Positions 1 through 9,776 of a stretch of 64,000 nucleotides of DNA are shown one piece after another. The position numbers and the translations under genes were made by a program. The stretch is from Zoogloeaceae bacterium (GTDB lineage Bacteria > Pseudomonadota > Gammaproteobacteria > Burkholderiales > Rhodocyclaceae): positions 248,001 to 312,000 of the forward strand of contig JACKMC010000004.1 in the NCBI GenBank assembly GCA_024235595.1, read 5' to 3'. Position 1 is the stretch's first letter, and each line of letters begins with the position of its first letter. The notes beneath the pieces were generated by a model. The model was not told the DNA's origin and ran no database searches. It saw nothing but the letters and a program-made list of their open reading frames with translations.

Positions 1-397
1 AACCCAGGACGGCTATGACGAGGCACTCCTGCTCGATACCCAGGGCTTCGTTGCCGAAGGCGCCGGTGAGAACCTCTTCGTCATCAAGGACGGCAAGATC
101 TACGAACCCGAGATCGCCTCTGCGCTGACCGGCATCACGCGCGACTCCGTCATCCAGGTGGCACGCGAGTTCGGTCTCGAAGTGCAGTCGCGCCGTCTCA
201 CCCGCGACGACATCTACATTGCCGACGAAGCCTTCTTCACCGGCACCGCCGCGGAAGTCACCCCGATTCGCGAACTCGACAATCGCGTCATCGGCAGCGG
301 CAGCCGCGGCCCGATCACCGAGAAGCTGCAGACCCGCTTCTTCGATATCGTCAATGGTCGCGCGCCCGAGTTCGAACACTGGCTCTCCTTCATCTGA
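1..397 (+). CDS. ilvE: Branched-chain amino acid aminotransferase, 3' part
   Basis: The last 131 residues of a class IV (fold type IV) PLP aminotransferase; the reading frame enters at base 2 and the start lies outside the window. The protein transaminates the 2-oxo acids of Leu, Ile and Val with glutamate in the cytoplasm. Diagnostic stretches are EGAGENLFV, the LTGITRDSV segment of the cofactor phosphate-binding region, and [14 protein letters not shown] near the C-terminus. The gene is followed after 11 bases by a small zinc-finger gene, a pairing often seen in betaproteobacteria. The assignment is firm although the catalytic lysine lies upstream. Confidence 0.93.
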   Translation, partial: TQDGYDEALLLDTQGFVAEGAGENLFVIKDGKIYEPEIASALTGITRDSVIQVAREFGLEVQSRRLTRDDIYIADEAFFTGTAAEVTPIRELDNRVIGSGSRGPITEKLQTRFFDIVNGRAPEFEHWLSFI

Positions 398-408
398 GCG
401 AATACACC

Positions 409-609
409 ATGACCGACACGCAAACCAAAGACCAGCCCATTGCCGTCACCGCAAAGGACCTGCCCCTGCACTGCCCGCTGCCCGACGCACCGCTGTGGGC
501 GCGACATCCGCGGGTATTCCTCGATGTGCTCAAGGAAGGTGAGGCGGTGTGCCCGTACTGCAGCGCACACTACGTGTTCACCGGTGAGCGCCCGAAGGGG
601 CACCACTGA
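409..609 (+). CDS. Small zinc-finger protein (zf-CHCC family)
   Basis: A 66-residue protein of the CHCC zinc-finger family related to the mitochondrial complex I subunit NDUFS6. Probable zinc ligands are C22, H33, C48 and C51; the CPYC knuckle is followed by a short aromatic tail typical of the family. No membrane segment or signal peptide. It sits 11 bases behind ilvE and is probably co-transcribed with it. The family is conserved in proteobacteria; its exact bacterial role is not established, so only the fold is assigned. Confidence 0.85.
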   Translation: MTDTQTKDQPIAVTAKDLPLHCPLPDAPLWARHPRVFLDVLKEGEAVCPYCSAHYVFTGERPKGHH

Positions 610-693
610 GCCTGCACCGCCGCGGCACGATTCAACCTGTCGGCCGGCGCAGACACTGCGTCGGCCGACTTCTTTCCGGGATGATGCAAGCCA

Positions 694-1131
694 ATGATCA
701 CAGCGCCATTCTTCTCCTCCGCCGAGGAGGTCGAGGTAGCCTTTTACGACGCCCTGGCGCGCGCCGATCTCGAAGCGATGATGGCCGTCTGGGCAGAGGA
801 CGACGAACCTGTCTGCATCCATCCCGGCGGACCTCGCCTGCACGGACTGCCCGCGATTCGTGACGCCTGGCGGCAGCTCTTCGCAAGCGGTACCCGGTTG
901 CGGATCCGGCTGACCGATCTGCTGGTCCAGGAAAGCCCGATGTTCATCGTCCGCAACCTCATCGAGGAGCTCAGCGTCGAAGACATCGCAGGCCAGGCGC
1001 CGAATGTCGTGCTGGCAACAAACATCTACGCCTCCGGCCCCCAGGGCTGGCGCATGGTGCTGCACCACGCCTCGCCAATGCCGATGAGCGCGCCGCCAGC
1101 TCGCGACGATGCGCCGCACACGCTGCACTGA
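694..1131 (+). CDS. SnoaL-like / NTF2-fold protein
   Basis: A 145-residue protein of the nuclear transport factor 2-like superfamily (SnoaL / DUF4440 type). The N-terminal helix region EVEVAFYDALARADLEAMMAVWAE and the following CIHPGGPRLHG strand are characteristic. Members range from ketosteroid isomerase-like enzymes to non-catalytic binding domains, and nothing here decides between them. No signal peptide. The end overlaps the next gene by 23 bases, so it is probably translated with the YheT-type hydrolase. Confidence 0.8.
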   Translation: MITAPFFSSAEEVEVAFYDALARADLEAMMAVWAEDDEPVCIHPGGPRLHGLPAIRDAWRQLFASGTRLRIRLTDLLVQESPMFIVRNLIEELSVEDIAGQAPNVVLATNIYASGPQGWRMVLHHASPMPMSAPPARDDAPHTLH

Positions 1132-2152
1132 CGCCGAGGGGCACGATGTGCCCAGCTATCGGGCACCGGGCTGGCTACCTGGCGCGCATCTGCAGACGAT
1201 CTTTCCGCTGACCCGCAAGGGCCGGCTTCCCGCCTACCGGCGCGAGCGCTGGGACACTCCGGACAAGGATTTCATCGATCTCGACTGGTTGCAGCGTCGT
1301 CCAGGGGCTCCGCTGGTGGTGCTTTTCCACGGACTCGAAGGCTCCAGCCAGTCCCACTACGCGCGCGCCCTGATGCGCGAACTCGAACGCGCGGGCTGGA
1401 ACGGCGTCGTTCCCCACTTCCGTGGCTGTTCGGGCGAACCCAACCTCCTCGCCCGCGCCTACCATTCCGGAGACAGCGATGAGATCGACTGGATTCTGCG
1501 GCGAATCGCGGCGCGCCACCCCGATGTGCCACGCTTCGCCGCCGGCGTCTCGCTGGGCGGCAACGCGCTGCTCAAGTGGCTCGGAGAGCAAGGCGACGGC
1601 GCCGCGAGCGTGATCCACGCGGCTGCGGCGATCTGTCCGCCACTCGACCTCAATGTCTCCGGGCACGCCCTTGGCGCGGGTTTCAACCGCGTCTATACGC
1701 GCAACTTCCTCAACACGCTCAAGGCCAAGGCGCTGGCGAAGCTGGCGAGCGTCGGCGGGCCATGCGCGCCCCAGGCGGTGCAGGATGCGAGCACCCTGTA
1801 CGAGTTCGACACGGTATATACCGGGCCGCTGCACGGTTTTCGGGACGCGGACGACTACTGGAGCCGCGCCTCGAGCAAACCCTGGTTGCGACACATCACG
1901 GTTCCGACCCTGCTGATAAATGCCCGCAACGATCCCTTCGTGCCACCACCCGCGCTGCCAAGCGCATCCGAGCTGTCTGCGGCAATCCAGTTCGAAACGC
2001 CCCACGGTGGCGGGCATGTGGGATTCCTGAGCGGCGCATGGCCGGGCCACCTGCAATGGCTGCCAGCGCGTCTGCTGGCGCATTTTCGCGCCATCTCGGC
2101 GTCGACCGTGACGTGCCCACGCGAACCGGCCGCCGCCGACGAGACAATCTGA
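1109..2152 (+). CDS. YheT family alpha/beta hydrolase
   Basis: A 347-residue alpha/beta-hydrolase of the YheT/ABHD1-3 family, presumed esterase or acyltransferase. The oxyanion region reads FHGLEGSS, the nucleophile elbow is GVSLGG with S148, the acid lies in NARNDPF and the histidine in GGHVGF, so the triad is complete. The start at 1109 overlaps the SnoaL-like gene by 23 bases; a GTG at 1148 would remove the overlap and begin just before the conserved YRAPGWLPGAHLQT segment, so the start is uncertain. The natural substrate is unknown for the family. Confidence 0.88.
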   Translation: MRRTRCTDAEGHDVPSYRAPGWLPGAHLQTIFPLTRKGRLPAYRRERWDTPDKDFIDLDWLQRRPGAPLVVLFHGLEGSSQSHYARALMRELERAGWNGVVPHFRGCSGEPNLLARAYHSGDSDEIDWILRRIAARHPDVPRFAAGVSLGGNALLKWLGEQGDGAASVIHAAAAICPPLDLNVSGHALGAGFNRVYTRNFLNTLKAKALAKLASVGGPCAPQAVQDASTLYEFDTVYTGPLHGFRDADDYWSRASSKPWLRHITVPTLLINARNDPFVPPPALPSASELSAAIQFETPHGGGHVGFLSGAWPGHLQWLPARLLAHFRAISASTVTCPREPAAADETI

Positions 2153-2198
2153 TGCTGCTTTGCAATAATGGGTACTGACCGAACTACACGGAACCCAC

Positions 2199-3590
2199 AT
2201 GAGCATGCGCAGATACCCCCTCCCCGCGGCCGAGATCTTCAAGGCCTACGATATCCGCGGAATCGTCGACACCACGCTCACCGCGAGCGCGGTCGAGGCG
2301 ATCGGCCATGCCCTGGGCTCCGAAGCGCGGGCCCGCAATCAACAAGCCATCGCCGTCGGCCGCGACGGACGCCTGTCGGGCCCCGAACTGTCCGGCGCGC
2401 TGGCCAAGGGGATTCGTGCCGCCGGGGTCGACGTCATCGACATCGGCTGCGTACCCACGCCGCTGACCTATTTCGCGGCCTACCAGCTTGGCGCGGATTC
2501 CTGTGTATCGGTCACCGGCAGCCATAACCCCCCGGATTACAACGGGCTCAAGATGGTACTGGGCGGCCAGACCCTCTACGGCCCGATGATCCAGGACCTG
2601 CGCCGGCGCATCGCCGACGGCGACCTGACCCACGGCGAGGGAAGGATCAGCACCGCCGACGTGATTCCCGCCTACATCGAACGAGTCGTCTCGGACGTCA
2701 GGCTGGCACGCCCGATGAAGGTGGTCATGGACTGCGGCAACGGCGTCGCGGGTGCGGTGGCGCCGGCGCTCTTCCGCAGGCTCGGCTGCGAGCTCGTCGA
2801 GCTCTACTGCGATGTGGACGGCAATTTCCCGAACCACCACCCCGATCCGTCAAAGCCCGAGAATCTGCAGGACGTGATCCGCGCGCTGCGCGAAACCGAC
2901 GCAGAGATCGGGCTCGCCTTCGACGGCGACGGCGACAGGCTCGGTGTCGTCACCAAGGACGGAGAAATCATCTACCCCGACCGCCAGCTCATGCTGTTTG
3001 CCGAAGACGTCCTCTCCCGGGTGCCCGGCGGGCAGATCATCTACGACGTCAAATGTACCCGCAACCTCGCCGGCTGGATTCGCGAGCGCGGCGGCGAACC
3101 CCTGATGTGGAATACCGGGCATGCCCTGGTCAAGGCCAAACTCAAGGAAACGGGCGCGCCGCTGGCCGGCGAGATGAGCGGCCACGTGTTCTTCAAGGAG
3201 CGCTGGTACGGTTTCGACGACGGCCTCTACACGGCTGCCCGGCTGCTCGAGATCCTGTCGCGCAGTGCTGACGCCAGCGCCGTGCTCAAGGCGCTGCCGG
3301 ACGCGATCAGCACGCCCGAGCTCAACATCAAGATGAACGAAGGCGAGCCCTTTGCGCTGGTCGACAAGCTCAAGGCCGAAGCCACTTTCGAAGGTGCCGA
3401 GAGCATCCTCACCCTCGACGGAGTGCGGGTCGAATACGCCGACGGATTCGGCCTGGCCCGCCCATCGAACACCACGCCCGTGGTGGTGCTGCGCTTCGAG
3501 GCCGATAGCGAGGAGGCGATCGCGCGCATCCAGGCCGACTTCCGGCGCGCGATCGAGGCCGTGTGGCCGGGCGTGAGCCTGCCCTTCTGA
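2199..3590 (+). CDS. algC: Phosphomannomutase/phosphoglucomutase (AlgC-like)
   Basis: Alpha-D-phosphohexomutase, 463 residues, the same length as Pseudomonas AlgC. It interconverts mannose or glucose 6-phosphate and 1-phosphate and supplies sugar nucleotides for exopolysaccharide and lipopolysaccharide. The catalytic phosphoserine is S108 in VTGSHNPPDYNG, the magnesium loop is DGDGDR, the sugar-specificity loop is GEMSGHVFF and the phosphate-binding loop is RPSNTTPVVV near the C-terminus. All four domains are present. It starts 46 bases after the YheT gene behind an AT-rich stretch (around 2165-2175) that may carry a -10 element. Confidence 0.94.
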   Translation: MSMRRYPLPAAEIFKAYDIRGIVDTTLTASAVEAIGHALGSEARARNQQAIAVGRDGRLSGPELSGALAKGIRAAGVDVIDIGCVPTPLTYFAAYQLGADSCVSVTGSHNPPDYNGLKMVLGGQTLYGPMIQDLRRRIADGDLTHGEGRISTADVIPAYIERVVSDVRLARPMKVVMDCGNGVAGAVAPALFRRLGCELVELYCDVDGNFPNHHPDPSKPENLQDVIRALRETDAEIGLAFDGDGDRLGVVTKDGEIIYPDRQLMLFAEDVLSRVPGGQIIYDVKCTRNLAGWIRERGGEPLMWNTGHALVKAKLKETGAPLAGEMSGHVFFKERWYGFDDGLYTAARLLEILSRSADASAVLKALPDAISTPELNIKMNEGEPFALVDKLKAEATFEGAESILTLDGVRVEYADGFGLARPSNTTPVVVLRFEADSEEAIARIQADFRRAIEAVWPGVSLPF

Positions 3591-3760
3591 GCTCACACAT
3601 CCTGCGCCGGGGCATTCTTGAGCGGCCGCGGCGCAGGGATTTCCATGACGATTTCCTGCAACACCCGATACCGAACTTTTACGGTGACGCCGCCCGCGTC
3701 GATCGCTATGATGGATAGGCGTTGACGCCTCACAACAGCACTCTCCGGGAGATGACCATC

Positions 3761-4156
3761 ATGCTCAAGCGCACTGCACACCTTTACCTCGCCCTGTCCA
3801 TCGCCCTGACAGGCTTCGCCCACAGCGCCTCGGCCGCATTGATCGGCGCAGAAGACGTTGCCCGTGCACGCGCGGAACAACCTGCCGCACAGGACGCACA
3901 GGCCAGGGTGCAGGAATTCCTGGCTCGCCCGGACGTACAGGCCGAGCTGGTCCGGCAGGGCGTCGATCCGGCACTGGCCGCCGAACGCGCGGCCTCGCTG
4001 AGCCCGCAGGAAGCCCAGCAACTGGCGCTGCAGATGGAGTCTGCACCGGCCGGAGGCGATGTTCTCGGCGCCATCCTGCTGGTCTTCTTTGTGCTCCTGG
4101 TAACCGATATCCTCGGATTCACCAAGATCTTCCCCTTCACCCGCTCGGTCCGCTGA
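3761..4156 (+). CDS. PA2779 family protein, secreted/membrane
   Basis: A 131-residue protein resembling the PA2779 family. It has a Sec signal peptide (MLKRTAHLYLALSIALTGFAHSASA), an amphipathic middle rich in Ala, Gln and Glu with the phrase ALAAERAASLSPQEAQQLAL, and a C-terminal hydrophobic helix GAILLVFFVLLVTDILGF. An ATG at 3752 is possible, but the GGGAG at 3746-3750 is better spaced for 3761. It lies 11 bases before a cysteine-peptidase lipoprotein gene, the PA2779-PA2778 arrangement known from pseudomonads. Function unknown; it could be the substrate or partner of that peptidase, which is inference. Confidence 0.75.
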   Translation: MLKRTAHLYLALSIALTGFAHSASAALIGAEDVARARAEQPAAQDAQARVQEFLARPDVQAELVRQGVDPALAAERAASLSPQEAQQLALQMESAPAGGDVLGAILLVFFVLLVTDILGFTKIFPFTRSVR

Positions 4157-4167
4157 ACACGGCGCTC

Positions 4168-5142
4168 GTGCGCCGGGCGCTGCGCCGCGGCCTCGCCGCG
4201 GCCGCGCTTGCCGGCCTGATCGCGGGCTGCGCCGCACCCGGGGTGCGGCCGGCATTGCAATCGACGACGCTGGCCCGGCATGTTGAACTCACCGACACGC
4301 CCTTCCACCCGCAGGAGAAATACCAGTGCGGGCCGGCAGCCCTGGCCACCGTGTTGGGCGCAAGCGGCGTCGACGTAGCACCCGAAAAACTCACCGACCA
4401 GGTTTATGTTCCGGCCCGCAAGGGCAGCCTGCAGATCGAGATGCTCGCCGCCGCACGACGCAACGGCACCCTGGCATTCGTCATTCCGAACCGGCTCGAG
4501 GCACTGCTGGAGGAACTGGAAGCCGGCAACCCGGTGTTGGTGCTCCTCAATCTTGGGCTCTCATGGATACCATCCTGGCACTACGCAGTTGCGATCGGCT
4601 ATGACCTCGACCGCGCTGAAGTCATGCTGAGATCTGGCACCATGGAGCGACAGGTGATGAGCCTCGACACCTTCATGCACACCTGGAACCGCAGCGAACG
4701 CTGGGCCTTCGTGACGATGCCGCCGGGCCGGGTCGCGCACAGCGTCAGCGAGCAATCGGGTGAGGAGGCGACGCTCGCCTTTGCCCGGGTGGCGGATCCA
4801 AGGGCCGCCTACCAGGCCTATGAAGCTGCCCTGCGGCGATGGCCCGACAACCTCCCGCTGGCCATCGGGCTCGGCAACACCGCCTATCGATCGGGCGATC
4901 TCGAAGGCGCGCGGCGGGCTTTCGAGACAGCCTCGCGGCGCCATCCCGAGGACGGCGCAGTGCTCAACAATCTCGCCTACGTCCTCGCGAGACAGGGCAG
5001 GACCGTCGCCGCCCGCAAGCTCGCCCAACGGGCCCTTGGCCTTGGTGAAAGGTGGCAGGACGAAACACTCGAAACCCTGCGCATGATCGATGCGCTGGAG
5101 AAGGACTCGAAGAGCGCAGGGCGCCGGCCGAAGCGTCGCTGA
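4168..5142 (+). CDS. PA2778 family cysteine peptidase lipoprotein
   Basis: A 324-residue outer-surface or periplasmic lipoprotein. It starts at a GTG and carries a lipobox LIAGC with C21 as the lipidated residue. Residues about 45-175 are a C39-like papain-fold peptidase domain with catalytic C54 in YQCGPAALA and H138 in SWHYAVAIGYD. Residues about 200-310 form tetratricopeptide-like repeats (PDNLPLAIGLGNTAYRSGD and the next helix pair). The C39 fold is best known from leader-peptide cleavage in bacteriocin exporters. The tight coupling to the small exported protein upstream suggests a peptidase-partner pair, not proven. Confidence 0.8.
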   Translation: MRRALRRGLAAAALAGLIAGCAAPGVRPALQSTTLARHVELTDTPFHPQEKYQCGPAALATVLGASGVDVAPEKLTDQVYVPARKGSLQIEMLAAARRNGTLAFVIPNRLEALLEELEAGNPVLVLLNLGLSWIPSWHYAVAIGYDLDRAEVMLRSGTMERQVMSLDTFMHTWNRSERWAFVTMPPGRVAHSVSEQSGEEATLAFARVADPRAAYQAYEAALRRWPDNLPLAIGLGNTAYRSGDLEGARRAFETASRRHPEDGAVLNNLAYVLARQGRTVAARKLAQRALGLGERWQDETLETLRMIDALEKDSKSAGRRPKRR

Positions 5143-5552
5143 GCCCTGGCGCGCCAAGCACGAGGGCTGCCGCATGCGGGGCCGCGGGAGGCTCGCGGCG
5201 GCCTCGGGCGCAGTTCAGCCGGCGCAGCCGCGAACGGTCCCCGCATTGCATCTGCGCACCTCCCGGGGTTGATCGAGCCGCGCTTGCATTACGCATCGCC
5301 GGACATGGTTTGGCAGCAGCCCAACCATCCGCCCCGCGCGTCCTTGGGCCGCGAGCTGTTCACATCGTAGCGATCGGCAATCCGCGCTGCTTGAGCCTGC
5401 CGCGCGGCCTCGCACAGCGTCCAGCGACGTCGGGCAACAGCGCCGCACTGCATGCCCATCGGCGGCGATCGCTTCGATCACCGCGCCCTCAGCGCAAAAT
5501 GCCAGCCCGCCGATCAGCAGTGCAGGCACGAGGGGCGCGGCGATCCGGCGCC
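5143..5552. other. Gap without a supported gene
   Basis: 410 bases between the convergent ends of the PA2778-like gene and alaS. Open frames exist on both strands but are short, change frame and resemble no family that I recognise. A short hydrophobic stretch on the minus strand (about 5475-5529) has no convincing start or downstream continuation. I see no terminator hairpin with a U-tract. It may hold the remains of a small secreted protein gene. Confidence 0.5.
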
Positions 5553-8174
5553 TCAGAGCTTGCCTTCGGCCCAGGTCTTGACACTCAGCAGCGCCGTCGG
5601 CAGGTTTTCCGGCTGGGTGCCGCCGGCCTGTGCCATATCCGGCCTGCCGCCGCCCTTGCCGCCGACTTGCTGGGCGACGAAGTTCACCAGCTCCCCTGCC
5701 TTGGCCCTGGCGGTAAGGTCAGCGGTGACGCCGGCGATCAGGCTCACCTTGCCATCTTTCACGGCAGCCAGCAGGAGCACCGCCGAGCGCAGCTTGTCCT
5801 TGAGCTTGTCCATGGTCTCGCGCAGGGTCGCCACATCGGCCCCTTCCAGCATGGCGGCGAGCACTTTTGCGCCGTTTACATCGACGGCTTGCGCAGCAAG
5901 GTCGTCCCCCTGGCTGGCGGCCAGCCTGGACTTGAGGCGGGCCAGCTCCTTCTCGAGCGAACGCGCATGATCCACCACCTGCCCCACCCTGGCCAACACC
6001 TCGCCCGGCTGGGCCTTGAGCGTCGCGGTGATCGCATCGAGCAGGTCCTCACGTTGCTGTACGAGGGCCAACGCATTCTCCCCGGTCACCGCCTCGACAC
6101 GACGCACGCCAGCGGCCACGCCGCCCTCGGTGGTGATCTTGAACAGGCCGATATCGCCGGTGCGCGCCACGTGCGTGCCGCCACACAGCTCCTTGGAGCT
6201 GCCGATGGAGAGCACCCTGACTTCGTCCGCGTACTTTTCGCCGAACAGCATCACCGCACCCGACTGCTGCGCGGCCTCGAGCGGCATCACCTCGGCGGCG
6301 GTCGGCACATTGGCGAGGATCTCGGCGTTCACCCGCCGCTCGACCTCACGGATCTCGGCCGGGCTCATCGGCTGCGTATGCGCGAAGTCGAAACGGGTCT
6401 TGTCCGGGTCGACCAGCGAACCCTTCTGCTGCACATGCTCGCCGAGAACTTCGCGCAGAGCCTTGTGCATGATGTGCGTAACCGAATGGTTGCGTGCGGT
6501 GGCCGCGCGCGCCTCCACATCCACCCTTGCCTGCACGCCGTTGCCGAGCGTGAGCTTGCCCGTGGTGACCACCCCGTGGTGGCCGAACACCGCGGCCTGG
6601 ATCTTCTGGGTATCCTCGACCGCGAAGATGCCATGACTGGAGCGCAGCTCGCCACGATCGCCGACCTGGCCACCGGACTCGGCGTAGAAAGGCGTGTCGT
6701 CGAGCACCACCACCCCCATCTCGCCCTCGGCCAGCTCATTGACCGGCACCCCGTCCTTGTAGAGTGCCAGGATATTGCCGCTCGCCTCGAGCGCCTCGTA
6801 GCCGCGGAACCTGGTGCCCGGGCCCTCGTACTCGAGGTTCGCCGCCATCTTGAACTTGCCGGCCGCGCGGGCCTGCTCCTTCTGGCGCGCCATGGCGGCG
6901 TCGAACGCCCCCTCGTCGACGCTCACCTCGCGTTCGCGACACACGTCGGCGGTAAGGTCGAGCGGAAAGCCGAAGGTGTCGTGCAGCTTGAAGGCCGTCT
7001 CGCCGTCGAAAACCGTGCTGCCGGACTTTTTCATCGCCGCCAGTTCGCCCTCGAGGATGGCCATGCCGTTTTCGATGGTCCCGAAGAAGCGCTCCTCTTC
7101 CTGCCTGAGGATGTCCATCACCTTGACCTGTGCCGCGCTCAGTTCCGGATAGGCGGCGCCCATCTCCGCCACCAGGTCGGGCACCAGCCGGTGGAAGAAG
7201 GCGGCACGCGCGCCAAGCTTGTAGCCGTGGCGAATCGCGCGGCGGATGATCCGGCGCAGCACGTAACCGCGCCCCTCGTTGCCGGGGATCACGCCGTCCA
7301 CAAGCAGGAAGGAGCAGGCGCGGATGTGGTCCGCCAGCACCTTCAGGCTGGGGCTGTCGAGGTCTTCGCAGGCCGTCTCGCGCGCGGCGGCACGGATCAG
7401 GTTCTGGAAGAGGTCGATCTCATAGTTGCTGTGCACATGTTGCAGCACCGCGGAGATGCGTTCGAGGCCCATGCCGGTATCGACCGAGGGCTTGGGCAGC
7501 GGATGCATCACGCCGGCCTCGTCGCGGTTGAACTGCATGAAGACGTTGTTCCAGATCTCGATGTAGCGGTCGCCGTCCTCTTCCGGCGATCCCGGCGGGC
7601 CACCCCAGATTTCCGGCCCGTGGTCGTAGAAGATCTCGGTGCACGGACCGCAGGGACCGGTGTCGCCCATCATCCAGAAGTTGTCCGAAGCGTAGCGGGC
7701 GCCCTTGTTGTCGCCGATGCGGATCACCCGCTCCGCCGGCACGCCCATCTCGCCGGTCCAGATGTCGAATGCCTCGTCGTCCTCGGCATACACGGTCACC
7801 CACAGCTTGTCCTTGGGCAGCTTGAAGACCTCGGTAAGGAGCTCCCAGGCATAGCCGATCGCGTCACGCTTGAAATAGTCGCCGAAGCTGAAGTTGCCGA
7901 GCATCTCGAAGAAGGTGTGATGGCGCGCGGTGTAGCCGACGTTCTCGAGGTCGTTGTGCTTGCCGCCCGCCCGCACGCACTTCTGGGAGGTGGTGGCCCG
8001 GCTGTAAGCGCGCTTGTCGAAACCGAGGAAGACGTCCTTGAACTGGTTCATTCCCGCATTGGTGAACAGCAGGGTGGGATCTTCGTGAGGAACCAGGGAG
8101 CTGGAAGCAACGATCTGGTGGCCCTTGGATTCAAAGAACTTAAGGAATTTTTCGCGGATTTCGGCGGATTTCAT
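5553..8174 (-). CDS. alaS: Alanyl-tRNA synthetase
   Basis: Class IIc synthetase of 873 residues, close to the E. coli length of 876. It charges tRNA-Ala and edits Ser-tRNA-Ala. Motif 1 lies near [19 protein letters not shown], and [17 protein letters not shown] belongs to the catalytic core. The editing domain has the HSVTHIMH zinc motif and the [12 protein letters not shown] segment, and the C-Ala domain follows. I chose [10 protein letters not shown] at 8174; an upstream in-frame ATG at 8243 would add 23 residues that do not look conserved. Transcribed divergently from the adenosyltransferase gene. Confidence 0.97.
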   Translation of the reverse strand: MKSAEIREKFLKFFESKGHQIVASSSLVPHEDPTLLFTNAGMNQFKDVFLGFDKRAYSRATTSQKCVRAGGKHNDLENVGYTARHHTFFEMLGNFSFGDYFKRDAIGYAWELLTEVFKLPKDKLWVTVYAEDDEAFDIWTGEMGVPAERVIRIGDNKGARYASDNFWMMGDTGPCGPCTEIFYDHGPEIWGGPPGSPEEDGDRYIEIWNNVFMQFNRDEAGVMHPLPKPSVDTGMGLERISAVLQHVHSNYEIDLFQNLIRAAARETACEDLDSPSLKVLADHIRACSFLLVDGVIPGNEGRGYVLRRIIRRAIRHGYKLGARAAFFHRLVPDLVAEMGAAYPELSAAQVKVMDILRQEEERFFGTIENGMAILEGELAAMKKSGSTVFDGETAFKLHDTFGFPLDLTADVCREREVSVDEGAFDAAMARQKEQARAAGKFKMAANLEYEGPGTRFRGYEALEASGNILALYKDGVPVNELAEGEMGVVVLDDTPFYAESGGQVGDRGELRSSHGIFAVEDTQKIQAAVFGHHGVVTTGKLTLGNGVQARVDVEARAATARNHSVTHIMHKALREVLGEHVQQKGSLVDPDKTRFDFAHTQPMSPAEIREVERRVNAEILANVPTAAEVMPLEAAQQSGAVMLFGEKYADEVRVLSIGSSKELCGGTHVARTGDIGLFKITTEGGVAAGVRRVEAVTGENALALVQQREDLLDAITATLKAQPGEVLARVGQVVDHARSLEKELARLKSRLAASQGDDLAAQAVDVNGAKVLAAMLEGADVATLRETMDKLKDKLRSAVLLLAAVKDGKVSLIAGVTADLTARAKAGELVNFVAQQVGGKGGGRPDMAQAGGTQPENLPTALLSVKTWAEGKL

Positions 8175-8284
8175 GGCGTCGTCGTAGCGCTCGGCGTGAG
8201 TGCCCGTCGGCTGCGGGCGAGGCCCGGATTTTAGCATGAGCACACGCTGCGGCCGGCACGACCGGCGGACTCCGGCACTTCGCC

Positions 8285-8290
8285 TATAAT
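8285..8290 (+). promoter_or_regulatory. Candidate -10 element (TATAAT)
   Basis: An exact TATAAT 27 bases upstream of the cobalamin adenosyltransferase start, in the short divergent gap with alaS. No good -35 hexamer was seen at 16-18 bases upstream, so this is a weak call from one element and position only. Confidence 0.35.
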
Positions 8291-8316
8291 CGACCGGTAT
8301 TCACAAGGAAGAGACC

Positions 8317-8868
8317 ATGGGACACCGACTTTCGAAGATCTACACCCGCACCGGCGATGCTGGCACCACCGGCCTTGGCGATGGCAACAGGGTCTCCAAG
8401 AACAGCCTGCGCATCCACAGCCTTGGCGAGGTCGACGAGCTCAACGCCGTGGTCGGCCTGCTGCTTTGCGAGGAGCTTCCCGAGGCGGTGCGGACCTTGC
8501 TCACCGACGTCCAGCACGACCTCTTCGATCTCGGTGGCGAGATCTGCATCCCCGGCATGCAGATGATCAGCGGTCATCAGGTCGACAAACTGGAATCCGA
8601 ACTCGACGCCTTCAACGAGGATCTCGAGCCGCTCAAGGATTTCATCCTGCCGGGCGGCACCCGCGCCGCGGCCCTCGCCCACCACGCCCGCACCGTTTGC
8701 CGCCGGGCCGAGCGCGCGGTGGTGGCGCTGGCTCTGGAGGAGTCGGTAAACGACGGCCCCCGCCAATACCTCAACCGCCTCTCGGACCTGCTGTTCGTGC
8801 TCGGCCGGGTCCTGAATCGTGCCGGCGGCCGTGGCGACGTGCTGTGGCAGAAGGGCAAGAACGCCTGA
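8317..8868 (+). CDS. Cob(I)yrinic acid a,c-diamide adenosyltransferase (PduO type)
   Basis: A 183-residue ATP:cob(I)alamin adenosyltransferase of the PduO/MMAB family, making adenosylcobalamin from cob(I)alamin and ATP. The ATP-binding signature is YTRTGDAGTTGLGDG at the N-terminus; HSLGEVDELNAVVGLL, the FILPGGTRAAALAHHARTVCRRAER segment and the C-terminal LNRLSDLLFVLGR helix complete the trimeric five-helix fold. A purine-rich AAGGAAGAG precedes the ATG. No cobalamin riboswitch fits in the 142-base upstream gap. Confidence 0.94.
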   Translation: MGHRLSKIYTRTGDAGTTGLGDGNRVSKNSLRIHSLGEVDELNAVVGLLLCEELPEAVRTLLTDVQHDLFDLGGEICIPGMQMISGHQVDKLESELDAFNEDLEPLKDFILPGGTRAAALAHHARTVCRRAERAVVALALEESVNDGPRQYLNRLSDLLFVLGRVLNRAGGRGDVLWQKGKNA

Positions 8869-8888
8869 ATCACTTGGACCACCCCCCG

Positions 8889-9689
8889 ATGCAGCTCCTG
8901 CAGTACCAGGTTGACGCGTTTGCCGACGCACCCTTCAAGGGCAATCCGGCAGCCGTGTGTCCACTCCCGGCGTGGCTGCCGGACGCCTTGATGCAGTCGA
9001 TCGCAAACGAGAACAACCTGTCGGAGACGGCGTTCTTCGTGCCGGCAAGGGGGCATTTCGAGCTGCGCTGGTTCACGCCCTCGAGCGAAGTCGATCTTTG
9101 CGGCCATGCCACCCTGGCGAGTGCCCACGTGTTGTTTCGCCACATGAACTGGGACCAGCCCGAAGTCGCATTCCAGACCCGCAGCGGGAGACTCAGCGCG
9201 CGGATGCAGGGCGATCTGCTGCTCATCGACCTACCCGCGTGGCCATCAGTACGCCTGCGGGACGACGCCAGCATCACCGCGGCGCTCGGTCTCGCGCCGC
9301 GCGAGCTGTGGCTCTGCCGCGACTACTACCTTGCCGTCTTCGACAGCGAAGCGTCCGTTCGCAGCCTTCGGCCGGACATGGCTGCGCTGGCGCGGCTTCC
9401 CGAGTGGGGCATTATCGCGACCGCACAGGGCAACGGCTGTGATTTCGTGAGCCGCTTCTTTGCGCCCGCGAAAGGCATTCCGGAAGATCCGGTGACCGGC
9501 TCGGCGCACTGTGCGCTGGCGCCGTTCTGGGCCGAGCGGCTCGGCAAGCGCCGACTGGACGCTTTCCAATGCTCGCTTCGTGGCGGCAGTGTCGGCTGCC
9601 AGCTCATCGGTGACCGGGTCGAGATCACCGGCGCCGCGATTACGGTGATCGTGTCGCAGCTCGCGCTTCCGGACCTCGACGCCGATTGA
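8889..9689 (+). CDS. PhzF family isomerase-like protein
   Basis: A 266-residue member of the PhzF/YddE (diaminopimelate epimerase-fold) family. The catalytic glutamate is in ENNLSETAFF, and the second-domain signature is DPVTGSAHCALAPFW. PhzF itself isomerises an anthranilate-derived intermediate in phenazine synthesis, but no other phenazine gene is present, so the substrate is unknown. The start at 8889, twenty bases after the adenosyltransferase stop, matches the conserved opening YQVDAFADAPFKGNPAAV. A longer upstream frame is only an overlap with the preceding gene. Confidence 0.9.
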   Translation: MQLLQYQVDAFADAPFKGNPAAVCPLPAWLPDALMQSIANENNLSETAFFVPARGHFELRWFTPSSEVDLCGHATLASAHVLFRHMNWDQPEVAFQTRSGRLSARMQGDLLLIDLPAWPSVRLRDDASITAALGLAPRELWLCRDYYLAVFDSEASVRSLRPDMAALARLPEWGIIATAQGNGCDFVSRFFAPAKGIPEDPVTGSAHCALAPFWAERLGKRRLDAFQCSLRGGSVGCQLIGDRVEITGAAITVIVSQLALPDLDAD

Positions 9690-9776
9690 AGGCAGGCCCC
9701 GGCCGCTCGCCAGCCCGCCGAGGAGGCCCACTGCGATACGGCTTTCCTGCGCTCGACATCGACGACGTGCGGGTCC

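Noticed and set aside
5052..8234. A 1060-codon open frame on the plus strand across alaS
   Set aside because: It lies antisense to a fully conserved alanyl-tRNA synthetase; in GC-rich DNA such frames arise because stop codons are rare opposite biased codons. It contains no recognisable domain.
8244..8316. A cobalamin riboswitch upstream of the adenosyltransferase
   Set aside because: The gap to the divergent alaS start is too short for the riboswitch fold and no B12-box sequence was seen.
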